DNA from: Fructobacillus papyrifericola
GTDB lineage: Bacteria > Bacillota > Bacilli > Lactobacillales > Lactobacillaceae
Direction of reading: 5' to 3'
Assembly (NCBI RefSeq): GCF_018437235.1
Contig: NZ_JAAMFJ010000002.1
Coordinates: 1-64,000, forward strand
DNA length: 64,000 bases
In this document: one piece after another, positions 7,603 through 16,316 of the stretch
How the letters are laid out: each line of letters begins with the position of its first letter
Position numbering within the stretch: position 1 is the first letter of the stretch
Notes under the pieces: generated by a model
The model's database searches: none
Told to the model about the DNA's origin: nothing
What the model saw: the letters and a program-made list of their open reading frames with translations, nothing else
Translations under genes and position numbers: made by a program

Positions 7603-8561
7603 TGCAAACTGTGATTTTACTGACAAAAGAAGGCTTAAAAAAAGCCAAACAAACATACGCGGACGCCCTGGTTCGACCCGCTCCTGCCAACAGTCTCTTC
7701 CAGGCCAAGCAAAACGGGCAAACTATCACCGCCTACCGTTCTGGCAAGCTCCTGATTCAGGGCAAGGAACCTGATCAAGAGGCGGTCCGTTTCAAGCAGT
7801 ACCTGCTGGCAAAACCGACTGCCACTGGCCTGTCAGCAGAAAGGGCCAACCCGCAGCGGCCGAGCGGAAAGAAGCCAAGGACGGCTCTTCCGGCTGGCTT
7901 TGCCGACTGGGGCGTGATTGGCTCCGATGAAGTTGGCGCCGGAGCCTACTTTGGCCCCTTGACAACGGCGGCCGTCTACGTTCCCCGTGACAAGGTGGCC
8001 GAATTGCGAAAGCTGGGCTTTGCCGATTCAAAAACCCTGACCGACGATAAAATCAAGAAGTTGGCCCCCTATATCATTGAGAACCTGCCCTACCACATCG
8101 TTAACCTGACGCCCGACTTTTATAACCAGAAACAAGAAAGCGGGCAAAACGTCGTGGCCATGAAGGCCCTCTCCCACAACTTCACCCACAACCAAGTCCT
8201 CGCTAAGCTGACCGATGGCCAAAAACCGGACGCCATTCTGGTCGACCAATTCGTTCAGGGTTCTTCCTACTACCGCTACCTGTCAAAAAACCGGCAGGTT
8301 CGGCCCGATGTTGCTACCTACTTCATTACCAAGGGGGAAAGCGAGCACGTGGCCGTCGCTGCTGCTTCAGTTCTCGCCCGCTACGTTGAATTAAAGAGCA
8401 TGGATGAGCTGAGCCAGGAGGCGGGCATGCCTCTGCCTATCGGGGCGGGAAAAGAGGCCGACAAAACGGCCGCCTGCCTTCTAAACCAGGGCAAGGACCT
8501 GCGGCACTTTGCCAAGCTACACTTCGCCAATACAAAAAAGGCCCAAGCCCTTCTTCATTAA
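7602..8561 (+). CDS. rnhC: Ribonuclease HIII
   Basis: Degrades RNA of RNA-DNA hybrids. The 319-aa protein has an N-terminal TBP-like substrate-binding domain (about 1-90), then the type-2 RNase H core with GSDEVGAGAYFGP (catalytic Asp-Glu near residue 107), FADSKTLTD, AILVDQF and ARY motifs. The ATG at 7602 lies 6 bases after the -10 hexamer, so the mRNA is probably leaderless or nearly so, and no SD exists. It is divergent from cvpA-mutS2, a common arrangement in Firmicutes. Confidence 0.93.
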   Translation: MQTVILLTKEGLKKAKQTYADALVRPAPANSLFQAKQNGQTITAYRSGKLLIQGKEPDQEAVRFKQYLLAKPTATGLSAERANPQRPSGKKPRTALPAGFADWGVIGSDEVGAGAYFGPLTTAAVYVPRDKVAELRKLGFADSKTLTDDKIKKLAPYIIENLPYHIVNLTPDFYNQKQESGQNVVAMKALSHNFTHNQVLAKLTDGQKPDAILVDQFVQGSSYYRYLSKNRQVRPDVATYFITKGESEHVAVAAASVLARYVELKSMDELSQEAGMPLPIGAGKEADKTAACLLNQGKDLRHFAKLHFANTKKAQALLH

Positions 8562-8570
8562 AGTCAAAAG

Positions 8571-8613
8571 AAAAAGCGCCACACAATCAATTCAGACTGT
8601 GTGGTGCTTTTTT
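8571..8613. terminator. Bidirectional terminator between rnhC and the YtxH-like gene
   Basis: Stem AAAAAGCGCCACACA / TGTGTGGTGCTTTTT (about 14 bp) with T-runs on both strands, between convergent genes. Confidence 0.9.
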
Positions 8614-8911
8614 ACTTGTTCAAATCGAGATCTTTTTCTTCAAGTTCGATGTCTTCTTGATCGTCGTCTTCGTGTGCGGCCACAGAATCCGACAGAGCTT
8701 CCTTTGAAGAACTGTAAGATGCCTTGGCCTGTTCCAAGTATGGTGCAACAGCCGATGAAGCCTTTTCCACCATGTCTTGCACTTGACTTTGAACATCGTT
8801 TAACTTCTTTTTCAAGTTTTCCTGGTCACGTTCTGACTGTGCCAACTTGTATGCGGCCGAAGCTCCCATGGCAAAGAGGAAGCCAGCCAATACCTTTGCT
8901 GATGCTTTCAT
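8612..8911 (-). CDS. YtxH-like small envelope protein
   Basis: A 99-aa protein with one N-terminal hydrophobic segment (residues 5-20, VLAGFLFAMGASAAY), then a coiled-coil-like middle rich in Gln, Glu and Lys, and a very acidic tail (EDDDQEDIELEEKDLDL). This matches the general form of YtxH-domain proteins, membrane-anchored stress proteins of unknown function. Start at 8911 chosen for its AAAGGA SD. It follows the DUF948 gene by 11 bases; YtxH and DUF948 genes are frequent partners. Confidence 0.8.
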   Translation of the reverse strand: MKASAKVLAGFLFAMGASAAYKLAQSERDQENLKKKLNDVQSQVQDMVEKASSAVAPYLEQAKASYSSSKEALSDSVAAHEDDDQEDIELEEKDLDLNK

Positions 8912-8922
8912 GATTGATCCTT

Positions 8923-9294
8923 TCACTTCGTCTTCTTTGAAGACTTTTTAAAGAGCTTTGACAAAACAAGGGCAAAGCCCGTCTTAGTAGCCGTTCCAAA
9001 ACCAGAAACGGAGGTTGAGGTCTTACGAACCGATTGGTTTAAGTCAGAAATCGTTTCGGACAAGTCAGCTGCAGCCTGCACCGTCACGTTCAGCGTTGCC
9101 ATCTTATCGTTTACGTCGTCAACCAATAAATTGGTATTGGCAATCAACTCGTTTGATGAACGAACCACCGTGTCCAAATCCGTTGTCAAAACGGAAACGG
9201 AACGCGTCAAGCGAAGCAAGAAAATCGACAAAGCCAACACAAGAAGCAAGAAGGCCAAGGCGAAAATTAATAGTGAAATCTGTCCTACCGTCAT
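8923..9294 (-). CDS. DUF948 domain membrane protein
   Basis: A 123-aa protein with one strong N-terminal membrane helix (residues 5-26, ISLLIFALAFLLLVLALSIFLL) followed by a long amphipathic helix with heptad pattern (TTDLDTVVRSSNELIANTN and on), and a basic C-terminus (LFKKSSKKTK). This is the DUF948/YtxG form. Start at 9294 chosen for a GGAGAG SD; the longer reading frame has no support. It probably forms a two-gene operon with the YtxH-like gene. Confidence 0.82.
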   Translation of the reverse strand: MTVGQISLLIFALAFLLLVLALSIFLLRLTRSVSVLTTDLDTVVRSSNELIANTNLLVDDVNDKMATLNVTVQAAADLSETISDLNQSVRKTSTSVSGFGTATKTGFALVLSKLFKKSSKKTK

Positions 9295-9410
9295 AATCTC
9301 TCCAATCAAATATTTATTGAAATCATTTCTATTGTAACAAAATATGAGCGAATTACCAGGAAAAGCCGAATTCCAACAATTCGTTGACAGGCACCTGCCG
9401 CTTTCAAAAT

Positions 9411-9434
9411 AAAAAAGCCCCGGAGGGCTTTTTT
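9411..9434 (-). terminator. Terminator of the RNase Y gene
   Basis: Stem AAAAAAGCCC/GGGCTTTTTT with loop CGGA, immediately at the rny stop codon; T-run on both strands. Confidence 0.85.
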
Positions 9435-10990
9435 TAACGGGCGTAATCGATGGCCCTTGTTTCCCGAACAACCGTCACCTTGACGTGTCCAGGATATTCG
9501 AGCTGATCTTCGACCTGTGCCTTAATATCGTGAGCGAGAACCGTTGCCTGAATATCAGAAACCTGGTCAGGCTCCACCATCACGCGGACCTCACGGCCAG
9601 CCTGAATGGCGTAAGCGGTTTTCACGCCTTGATAATCACTTGCAATGTGTTCCAGATCCGTCAATCGTTGAACGTAGTTTTCAAGCGATTCGGAACGGGC
9701 ACCTGGGCGGGCAGCGGAAATGGCATCCGCAGCCGTCACCAGTTCAGCAAGTGGTGATGTTGCTTCAACATCGCCGTGGTGGGCAGCGATGGCGTTTACA
9801 ATGTTTGGCTTTTCATGATACTTTTCAGCGATTCGAACACCGAGTTCAACGTGAGAACCTTCGACTTCGGCGTCGACTGCTTTTCCAATATCGTGTAAGA
9901 GCCCTGCACGCTTTGCTTGCGCGACATCCATTTTAAATTCGGCAGCCATCAAGCCGGTCAGCTTGGCGACTTCCAAAGAGTGTTGTAAGACGTTTTGTCC
10001 ATAAGAAGTTCGGTAATTCATGCGTCCCACCAACTTGATTAAGTCGGGGTGCAAACCACGAATACCAAGTTCGAAAACGGCTTCCTCACCCTTTTGGCGA
10101 ATGTTTTCGTCCATTTGGCGACGGGCCTTTTCAACCGCTTCTTCAATTTTAGCCGGGTTAATCCGACCATCTTGAATCAAGGCCTCTAAGGCGTTCTTCG
10201 CGATTTGACGACGGAGTGGATCAAAGCCGGATAGAACCACTGATTCTGGCGTATCATCGATGATCAAATCAATACCAGTCAGTGATTCAATGGTCCGGAT
10301 GTTGCGGCCTTCACGACCGATAATCCGGCCTTTCATGTCCTCACTTGGCAGGTTCACAACCGAAACCGTCACGTCGGATACCGTATCGGCAGCCGAGCGT
10401 TGGATGGCGTCAACAATCAAGTTGCGGGCCCGCTTCTCACCCTCGTTTTTAGCGTCTTGTTCGTACTCTTGGATCAAAGCAGCCCGTTCTTTTTCAAGTT
10501 GGGCCTTGGATTCGGACAAAATCACGTCCTGGGCCTGGTCCTTGGTCATTTGACCAATTTCTTCCAGCTTGGCTTCTTGTTCCGAAAGCTTTTGTGAAGC
10601 CGCTTCTTCCTTTTCGGCCGCGGAGTCCAAACGATTCTGCAGCTTTGTTTCTTTTTTAATCAAAGAAGCATCGCGTTCGTTTAACGTGGCGTCTTTCTTA
10701 TCCAGGGTATCAATCCGGTCTTGCAACCGTGATTCCTGGCCTTCCACCCGCTTTTGTCGGTCGGCAAGCAACTGCTCAACCTGGTGACGATACTCCTGGG
10801 CGTAGCCCTTGGCATCGACTTCAGCGGATTTCTTAATGCTTTTTGCTTCGTCTTGTGCTTGTTTTAAAATGTTTGTTGCAACCTGCTTAGCGTTATCTAG
10901 GCGAATTTGGTCAAGGACCTTTTTACCTAGATAACCACCAGCTAAGCCGATTAAAAGAGCAAAGAGTGCTGAAATAATCAATGTCAGCAT
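9434..10990 (-). CDS. rny: Ribonuclease Y
   Basis: Membrane-anchored endoribonuclease that initiates mRNA decay in Firmicutes. The 518-aa protein has an N-terminal membrane helix (residues 2-24), a long coiled coil (about 30-190), a KH domain ([17 protein letters not shown] near 220) and an HD domain ([13 protein letters not shown] near 365, HHGD near 410). Length is normal. SD AAAGGAAAAG precedes the ATG at 10990. A sigma-A promoter (TTGACC/TATACT) lies 45-75 bases upstream with a cre-like palindrome against the -35. Confidence 0.97.
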   Translation of the reverse strand: MLTLIISALFALLIGLAGGYLGKKVLDQIRLDNAKQVATNILKQAQDEAKSIKKSAEVDAKGYAQEYRHQVEQLLADRQKRVEGQESRLQDRIDTLDKKDATLNERDASLIKKETKLQNRLDSAAEKEEAASQKLSEQEAKLEEIGQMTKDQAQDVILSESKAQLEKERAALIQEYEQDAKNEGEKRARNLIVDAIQRSAADTVSDVTVSVVNLPSEDMKGRIIGREGRNIRTIESLTGIDLIIDDTPESVVLSGFDPLRRQIAKNALEALIQDGRINPAKIEEAVEKARRQMDENIRQKGEEAVFELGIRGLHPDLIKLVGRMNYRTSYGQNVLQHSLEVAKLTGLMAAEFKMDVAQAKRAGLLHDIGKAVDAEVEGSHVELGVRIAEKYHEKPNIVNAIAAHHGDVEATSPLAELVTAADAISAARPGARSESLENYVQRLTDLEHIASDYQGVKTAYAIQAGREVRVMVEPDQVSDIQATVLAHDIKAQVEDQLEYPGHVKVTVVRETRAIDYAR

Positions 10991-11035
10991 ATTCTTTTCC
11001 TTTCAGTCATGAATCTAAATACAATTCACATGTCT

Positions 11036-11080
11036 AGTATAGACAAAGAAGCCTCGGCGGTCAATTGAAAGCGCTTTTGA
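11036..11080 (-). promoter_or_regulatory. rny promoter with cre-like operator
   Basis: Minus strand -35 TTGACC (11059-11064) and -10 TATACT (11036-11041), spacer 17. Directly upstream, 11065-11080 reads TCAAAAGCGCTTTCAA, which matches the CcpA cre consensus except at one TG dinucleotide. CcpA control is inferred, not shown. Confidence 0.65.
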
Positions 11081-11179
11081 AACCGGGTTTTCACTCCGCT
11101 AAAAGTCGCCTAGATGGCCCCTTCTGCCCCTTCTCTGCAGCGGAAAATTTTTCTTTGCCCAGCTCTCTTATTTAGAAAT

Positions 11180-11209
11180 AAAAAAGAAGCACCTTATATC
11201 CGTGCTTCT
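11180..11209 (-). terminator. Terminator after smpB
   Basis: On the minus strand GAAGCAC pairs with GTGCTTC (7 bp) and is followed by TTTTT. It ends the rnr-smpB unit. Confidence 0.8.
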
Positions 11210-11215
11210 TCTCAC

Positions 11216-11680
11216 TTAATTTTTAAACTGGCGCTTCAAGTCCCGTTCGACATCACGCTTCTTAATTGACTGCCGCTTATCGTACTGTTTCTTTCCACGA
11301 CCAACGCCGATTAAGACTTTAGCAAAGCCCTTCTTTAAGTAGACCTTGAGGGGCACGATGGTCACCCCGCTCTCCTTAGCCAAGACAGCCAAGTGCTGAA
11401 TCTGTCGCTTGTGCAACAGGAGAATGCGGGAGCGGGTCGGCTCAACGTTGAACTGGTTCCCCTGCTCGTAGTTGGCAATGTGGACATTGGTTAAGTAGGC
11501 CTGGCCGTCGTGAATGGTCACAAAGCCATCCCCAATGGTAATTTGGCCGGCCCGAACCGATTTGATTTCGGTTCCGGTTAAGACAATTCCAGCCTCCACC
11601 GTTTCCTCAATGCTGTAATTAAAGCGCGCTTTGCGATTGGTTGCCAAAGCATCGTTTTGAATCGTTTTTTTCTTTGCCAT
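11216..11680 (-). CDS. smpB: SsrA-binding protein SmpB
   Basis: Binds tmRNA and brings it to stalled ribosomes for trans-translation. At 154 aa it has normal length, with the family motifs KARFNYSIEETVEAGIVLTG (beginning), GTEIKSVR, PLKVYLKKG and the C-terminal GVGRGKKQYDKRQSIKKRD tail that enters the decoding centre. SD AAAGGAG. It lies 22 bases after rnr, the classic rnr-smpB pairing, which couples mRNA decay to ribosome rescue. Confidence 0.97.
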   Translation of the reverse strand: MAKKKTIQNDALATNRKARFNYSIEETVEAGIVLTGTEIKSVRAGQITIGDGFVTIHDGQAYLTNVHIANYEQGNQFNVEPTRSRILLLHKRQIQHLAVLAKESGVTIVPLKVYLKKGFAKVLIGVGRGKKQYDKRQSIKKRDVERDLKRQFKN

Positions 11681-11702
11681 GGCAGCTCCTTTCGCTAACG
11701 GC

Positions 11703-14135
11703 TTACTTCTGCTTCATTTGGAAGGGGTGCTTGTGGGTTTGACCGGACTTGGCCGCCTGCTGGCCCCTCTTTTGATTGCTTTCAGAACGGCCCTGGCCGG
11801 ACTGACCACGTTCCTTTCTTGGGCCGTCATGTTTTCCCTGCCGGTCAGAGCGACCACGGTTACGGTCATTGCCACCTTTTCGGTTACCGCCGTTCCCACG
11901 GCCACGGCTCTTGTCCCGCTTATCGCGGCCGAATTGACCACGGCTTGGTTGAGGGACTTTAATATCGGTCGTTGGGGCCTCTTCTGGATTGACCAGCATA
12001 AAGTCGACGGTCGAATCCTTCTTAGAAGCACGGATGACCTTCACCTTGACCTTTTGGCCAATCTGGAAGATGTGGTGCTTGGAACGGCCGATCAAAGCCG
12101 CGTGCTTTTCGTCGTAGTCATAGTGGTCATCGGTCAGGTTCGAGATGTGCACCAAACCTTCAACGGTGTTATCCAAGGAGACAAAGAGGCCGAACTTCAA
12201 AGCCGCGTTAACCACGCCTTCGTATTCGTTACCGACTTTGTCTTCCATGTACTCCGCCTTCTTCATGGCGTCGACCAAGCGTTCTGCATCGATGGCCCGG
12301 CGTTCACGAGTGGAAGTATCAACTCCGATTTGAGCCAGCGATGAGGCGTACTTTTCCTGTGCTTCGACGCCATAGCCATTCTTGGTGTACCACTTGATCA
12401 AGCGGTGAACCGTCAAGTCAGGGTAACGACGGATTGGCGAAGTGAAGTGCGTATAGTACTTAGCACCCAGACCAAAGTGGCCCAGTGGTTCCGGTGAATA
12501 CTTAGCCTGCTTCATGGCCCGCAGCATCATCGTTGAAATCATTTGTTCGGCCGGATCGTCCTTGACCTTCTTCATCAAAGTCTGAAGCATCATTGGCGTC
12601 ACGTTGGCTGGATCTCCCTTAACCGGGTGGCCCAATGCCTTGGCGAATTCAAAGAAGGACTGCGCCCGTTCCTCATCCGGCGTTTCGTGAATCCGGTAAA
12701 GGAATGGAACCTTCTTCTTATCAAAATGTTCGGCGACCGTTTCGTTGGCAGCCAGCATGAAGGATTCAATCATCCGTTCCGCAGTGCCTCGTTCGCGGAC
12801 AACCACGTCAATGGCCTTCCCCTGATCGTCGACGATGATGGACCCTTCGGGTGCATCGAATTCGATGGCCCCGCGCTTTTCACGCTTCTTGGCCAAAATC
12901 TGGTGCAAGTCGCCCATCGTGTCAAACATGTCGGCCAGGCCGGTGTATTCTTTGCGAGCTTCTTCGTTACCAGCAAGAATCTGGTTGACTTTGTCATAGG
13001 TCATCCGGGCGTGGGATTCGATGACAGATTGCTCCAAGCGGTGCTTAACCACTTCACCCTGTTGGTTAATTTCCATTTCAACGGACATGGCCAAGCGAGT
13101 GACGTTGGGGTTCAGAGAAGCAATGCCGTTTGACAGCTTCTGAGGTAGCATCGGAATCACGCGGTCCGTTAAGTAAACCGAAGTGCCACGGTTATAGGCC
13201 TCTTCATCGATGGCCGTTCCCGGACGGACATAGTGGGAAACGTCGGCGATGTGGACCCCGAGGTGGTAGTTTCCGTTTTCTAACTTCCAGGCCACAACGG
13301 CGTCATCAATATCCTTCGTATCAGCTCCGTCAATGGTGACCAAAGGCTGATCCGTAATGTCTTGACGGCCTTCCCATTCGGACTTCAGCACTTCGTTTGG
13401 AATGGCGTCGGCTTCCTTCATCACAGCGTCTGGGAAGCGGTTTGGCACCTTCTTGTTTTCAACGATTTGCATGATGTCCATGCCGGGTTCGTTTTCAAAG
13501 CCGAGCACTTCAGTCACCGTGGCAATCAGCTGCTTGGGGTGAACGGCGTCGGCATAGGATTGAATTTCAGCTACGACAACCTGGCCGTCGTGGAGCTCTT
13601 CATCGGCAGTCGAGGCATCGACAATCACTTGGTAGGAACCGGCCTTCTTATCCGTTAAGCGAATTTGGCCAACGGTTCCTTCAAAGGGCGTGTTGGACGA
13701 GTAAATCCCAACGACACGGGTATAGGCGTGTTCGAGAATTTCTTCGACTTTTCCTTCGGGACCGCGGTCGGCCGACTGTGCCGGCTTGACCATTGAGACG
13801 CGGACCGTGTCGCCCTGCATGGCATGTAGGGTGTTATCCGGTCCGATAAAGTAGTCCGGCAGGTTTTCGTCGTAGCGGACAAAGCCAAAGCCCTTATCAT
13901 TGGCCTTGAATTCGCCGACGATGTCGCCCTTTTGGCCCTGGAACTGATAAGAATCCTGGTCGACTTTTTTAACGATTTGGTTATCGGCGAGGTTTTCTAA
14001 GACACCGAGTACCTGACGGTAGCCGGCAGCGCCCTCCAAGCGGAGGCCGTCCGCCAAGTTTTGGGCGGAAAAGGCCTGTTTCGGATTGGCCTTCAAAAAG
14101 CCTTCCAACTGTTCTTTTACTTGCTTTGTTTCCAT
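11703..14135 (-). CDS. rnr: Ribonuclease R
   Basis: 3'-5' exoribonuclease of 810 aa that degrades structured RNA. Order: N-terminal winged-helix (residues 1-65), two cold-shock domains, RNB catalytic domain with TIDGADTKDIDDAV (metal-binding Asp cluster near residue 273-282), then S1 domain (YEGVVNAALKFGLFV near 640) and a long basic Arg/Gly-rich tail (about 725-810) of the type that binds tmRNA-SmpB. The SD (AGAAAG) is weak. Downstream smpB fits the function. Confidence 0.97.
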   Translation of the reverse strand: METKQVKEQLEGFLKANPKQAFSAQNLADGLRLEGAAGYRQVLGVLENLADNQIVKKVDQDSYQFQGQKGDIVGEFKANDKGFGFVRYDENLPDYFIGPDNTLHAMQGDTVRVSMVKPAQSADRGPEGKVEEILEHAYTRVVGIYSSNTPFEGTVGQIRLTDKKAGSYQVIVDASTADEELHDGQVVVAEIQSYADAVHPKQLIATVTEVLGFENEPGMDIMQIVENKKVPNRFPDAVMKEADAIPNEVLKSEWEGRQDITDQPLVTIDGADTKDIDDAVVAWKLENGNYHLGVHIADVSHYVRPGTAIDEEAYNRGTSVYLTDRVIPMLPQKLSNGIASLNPNVTRLAMSVEMEINQQGEVVKHRLEQSVIESHARMTYDKVNQILAGNEEARKEYTGLADMFDTMGDLHQILAKKREKRGAIEFDAPEGSIIVDDQGKAIDVVVRERGTAERMIESFMLAANETVAEHFDKKKVPFLYRIHETPDEERAQSFFEFAKALGHPVKGDPANVTPMMLQTLMKKVKDDPAEQMISTMMLRAMKQAKYSPEPLGHFGLGAKYYTHFTSPIRRYPDLTVHRLIKWYTKNGYGVEAQEKYASSLAQIGVDTSTRERRAIDAERLVDAMKKAEYMEDKVGNEYEGVVNAALKFGLFVSLDNTVEGLVHISNLTDDHYDYDEKHAALIGRSKHHIFQIGQKVKVKVIRASKKDSTVDFMLVNPEEAPTTDIKVPQPSRGQFGRDKRDKSRGRGNGGNRKGGNDRNRGRSDRQGKHDGPRKERGQSGQGRSESNQKRGQQAAKSGQTHKHPFQMKQK

Positions 14136-14162
14136 GTATGTTTCTTTCTAAAAAATGCTAAT

Positions 14163-14194
14163 AAAAAATCAGTCTACAAAAAAGTAAACTGACC
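14163..14194 (-). terminator. Hairpin with T-run between secG and rnr
   Basis: On the minus strand TCAGTTTAC pairs with GTAGACTGA (one mismatch) and is followed by TTTTTT. It could terminate or attenuate secG transcripts ahead of rnr. Confidence 0.65.
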
Positions 14195-14201
14195 TTATTA
14201 A

Positions 14202-14438
14202 TTAATGAGCGGCTAAGTACATCAAGACGAGTGCAATGATGAACCAAAGCGCACCAAGAACCGTCGTAATTCGACGCATGATGGCCTCAAAGCCGCGGGA
14301 CTTTCGTTCGGTAAATAGATCGGTTGCGCCGCCAGACAGAGCTGACAGTGCATCTTGTTGCTTACTTGGCTGCATCATGACTGAAACAATCAGTAAAAAG
14401 CCAACAACCAGCAAGAGAATGGTTAAAATATTAGTCAC
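14202..14438 (-). CDS. secG: Protein-export membrane protein SecG
   Basis: A 78-aa SecYEG subunit with two membrane helices (residues 3-22 and 57-76) and the conserved cytoplasmic loop with MMQPSKQQDALSALSGG. The start codon is GTG at 14438 (cac on the plus strand), with GGAGG 7 bases before it. A promoter with TTGGAA, 17 bases and TATACT lies just upstream inside the end of the trmH-type gene region. Position before rnr-smpB is the standard Firmicute order. Confidence 0.93.
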   Translation of the reverse strand: MTNILTILLLVVGFLLIVSVMMQPSKQQDALSALSGGATDLFTERKSRGFEAIMRRITTVLGALWFIIALVLMYLAAH

Positions 14439-14488
14439 AAGGACGCCTCCACTCGCAATTCATACTCTTTAGTATAGCAAAGTTCCCC

Positions 14489-15262
14489 TTAATTTCCAAG
14501 GGACAGGCGGAACATCAGAACCCCACCAGCAACGGCAACGTTCAATGATTCGGCCGACCCGAGCAGCGGAATGTAGAGGTTGGCCGTCGTTTGCTTGGCT
14601 AATTCAGGATTCAAGCCCTGGCCTTCGTTTCCAACAATGAGTGCTCCGGCTGAGAGACCATGAATGTCTTGGTATGGCTTGGCCTCTTCGTTCAACTCAG
14701 AACCATAAACGGGCAAGTCGTTTTCCTTAAAGGCCGCAATCCAGTCGTTCAAGTCACCCTGCAAGACTTCCAAGTGGAAGTTTGAACCCTGCATGGCCCG
14801 CACGACTTTGGGCGCGTAGAGGTCAGCGGTTCCAGTTCCGAGGACAACGCCCTTAAAGCCGGCAGCATCGGCCGTACGAACCAAAGTCCCCACGTTACCG
14901 GGATCTTGAATGGCATCCAAGAAGAGCCAGAGGCCGTCGTGGACGTAGCTAGGGTTGAATGTCTTTTCAGGCAAAGTCACTTCGGCAAAGATCCCCTGAG
15001 GCGTCTTTGAGCCGGCGATGTGGGCGGCGACTTCCTTTGAAATTTCAAAGGCGGGCACACCGTGCGGCACGTCGGCCAAGTGCTCTTGCATCTGTTCTTC
15101 AGTTGCCATGATGGCGTGGAACTTGGCCTTGGCGTTAATAGCTTCTTGCACCAAGTGCCAGCCGTCCAAGAGGTAAGTCTTTTGTTCAAGGCGGCCCTTC
15201 TTCGTGGCCAACTTGGCCCAGGCTTTCACCTTGTTATTTTGCTTTGATAAAATGCGTTCCAT
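14489..15262 (-). CDS. TrmH/SpoU family RNA 2'-O-methyltransferase
   Basis: A 257-aa SPOUT methyltransferase that probably methylates rRNA or tRNA ribose using SAM. The N-terminal substrate-binding domain (about 1-95) contains the LxGWHLVQEA element. The SPOUT domain carries LDAIQDPGNVGTLVRTADAAG (motif 1), GNEGQGL (motif 2) and PLLGSAESLNVAVAGGVLMF (motif 3), which form the trefoil-knot SAM site. All three motifs are intact. SD AAGGAAG. The exact RNA target cannot be read from the sequence; a TsnR/YsgA-like role is likely. Confidence 0.9.
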   Translation of the reverse strand: MERILSKQNNKVKAWAKLATKKGRLEQKTYLLDGWHLVQEAINAKAKFHAIMATEEQMQEHLADVPHGVPAFEISKEVAAHIAGSKTPQGIFAEVTLPEKTFNPSYVHDGLWLFLDAIQDPGNVGTLVRTADAAGFKGVVLGTGTADLYAPKVVRAMQGSNFHLEVLQGDLNDWIAAFKENDLPVYGSELNEEAKPYQDIHGLSAGALIVGNEGQGLNPELAKQTTANLYIPLLGSAESLNVAVAGGVLMFRLSLGN

Positions 15263-15287
15263 AATACTTCCTTTTCAATTCGACTAC

Positions 15288-16241
15288 TTAGTCGTTTGGA
15301 CGGTTCTGCTTGCCAGCGTTGCGGCCTTCCCGTGGTTTTTCATCCGTCACATCGCGTGGACGCAAGTCTTCTGGGCGCACGCGCCTTGTCGTTTGGTTAA
15401 CGAAGTTTTCGGCGCTTTGACCGTTGTCTCCTGTCGGCTTCAGCAAATCATCGGCCGTTTTCAAGATGGTAAAGTCTTCTTCAACCTGCTTCTTCAAGCC
15501 GGCGTACATCAAGTGCGTAATGAAGGCCTGAGCCACCACAAAGACTCCACCAACGATGAAGTAGAGGCCAAGTGCCCCAGATGAAACAAAGGTAAAGCCG
15601 GCAATCATGATGGGCATGAACCACATCAAAGCGCCGGTTTGCTTCTTTTGAGCAGCTGGGACGTGCAATTGCGTCAAGTAGGCCTGCCAGAGGTAGATAA
15701 CCAAGACCAAGACGGAAAAGAGAATCTGTGGTGAGGACAAGTCAAAGCCAAGGAAGCTGGCCGACTTCAAGCCCTTGGCGTGCATGATGGCCAAGTAGAG
15801 TCCGGAGAAGATTGGCATCTGAATGGCCATGGTCAACCAGGACACCCCACCAGTTAATGAAATGTTGTTTTCCCGGTAGAGAGCCATTGAGGCCATCGAA
15901 GCAGCCTGCTGTTCAGCAGGCGTCTTAGCCGTCTTAACCGCTGCTTGGACTTTTTCAAACTCCGGACGGAGCTTTTGCATCTTCAGTTGTGAAATGGTCG
16001 TTTTCTTTGACTGGCTGACCATGATTGGCAGCAAAATCAACCGAACGATGGCCGTCAAAATGATGATGGCCCAACCAATGGCGTTCACGCCACCAACGGC
16101 ATCCGCAATCTGCAGCAGAATCTTGGCGATTGGCTTTGAAACCAATGCATAGATGCGACCGTGCACACCGTAGCCACCAGTAAAGAGGTAAATGTCAAAG
16201 AGCACCACCAGAATCGTGGCGTAGCGTTTCAATAATTTCAT
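15288..16241 (-). CDS. yidC: Membrane protein insertase YidC/OxaA
   Basis: A 317-aa YidC2-type insertase with five membrane helices (near 5-25, 55-80, 130-155, 170-190, 205-235). It has the conserved hydrophilic-groove helix with ILTAIVRLILLPIM (catalytic Arg) and ends with a basic cytoplasmic tail (TTRRVRPEDLRPRD). The N-terminus lacks the lipobox cysteine found in many Firmicute YidC proteins. SD AGGAG; extended -10 TGC-TATAAT about 50 bases upstream. Confidence 0.93.
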   Translation of the reverse strand: MKLLKRYATILVVLFDIYLFTGGYGVHGRIYALVSKPIAKILLQIADAVGGVNAIGWAIIILTAIVRLILLPIMVSQSKKTTISQLKMQKLRPEFEKVQAAVKTAKTPAEQQAASMASMALYRENNISLTGGVSWLTMAIQMPIFSGLYLAIMHAKGLKSASFLGFDLSSPQILFSVLVLVIYLWQAYLTQLHVPAAQKKQTGALMWFMPIMIAGFTFVSSGALGLYFIVGGVFVVAQAFITHLMYAGLKKQVEEDFTILKTADDLLKPTGDNGQSAENFVNQTTRRVRPEDLRPRDVTDEKPREGRNAGKQNRPND

Positions 16242-16316
16242 GTTGGCTCCTAAAAAGCTTTGTATTCATGTCTTCGTAATCCCAACCAATTATAGCAAGA
16301 TTCAGCTTGGACTGGG

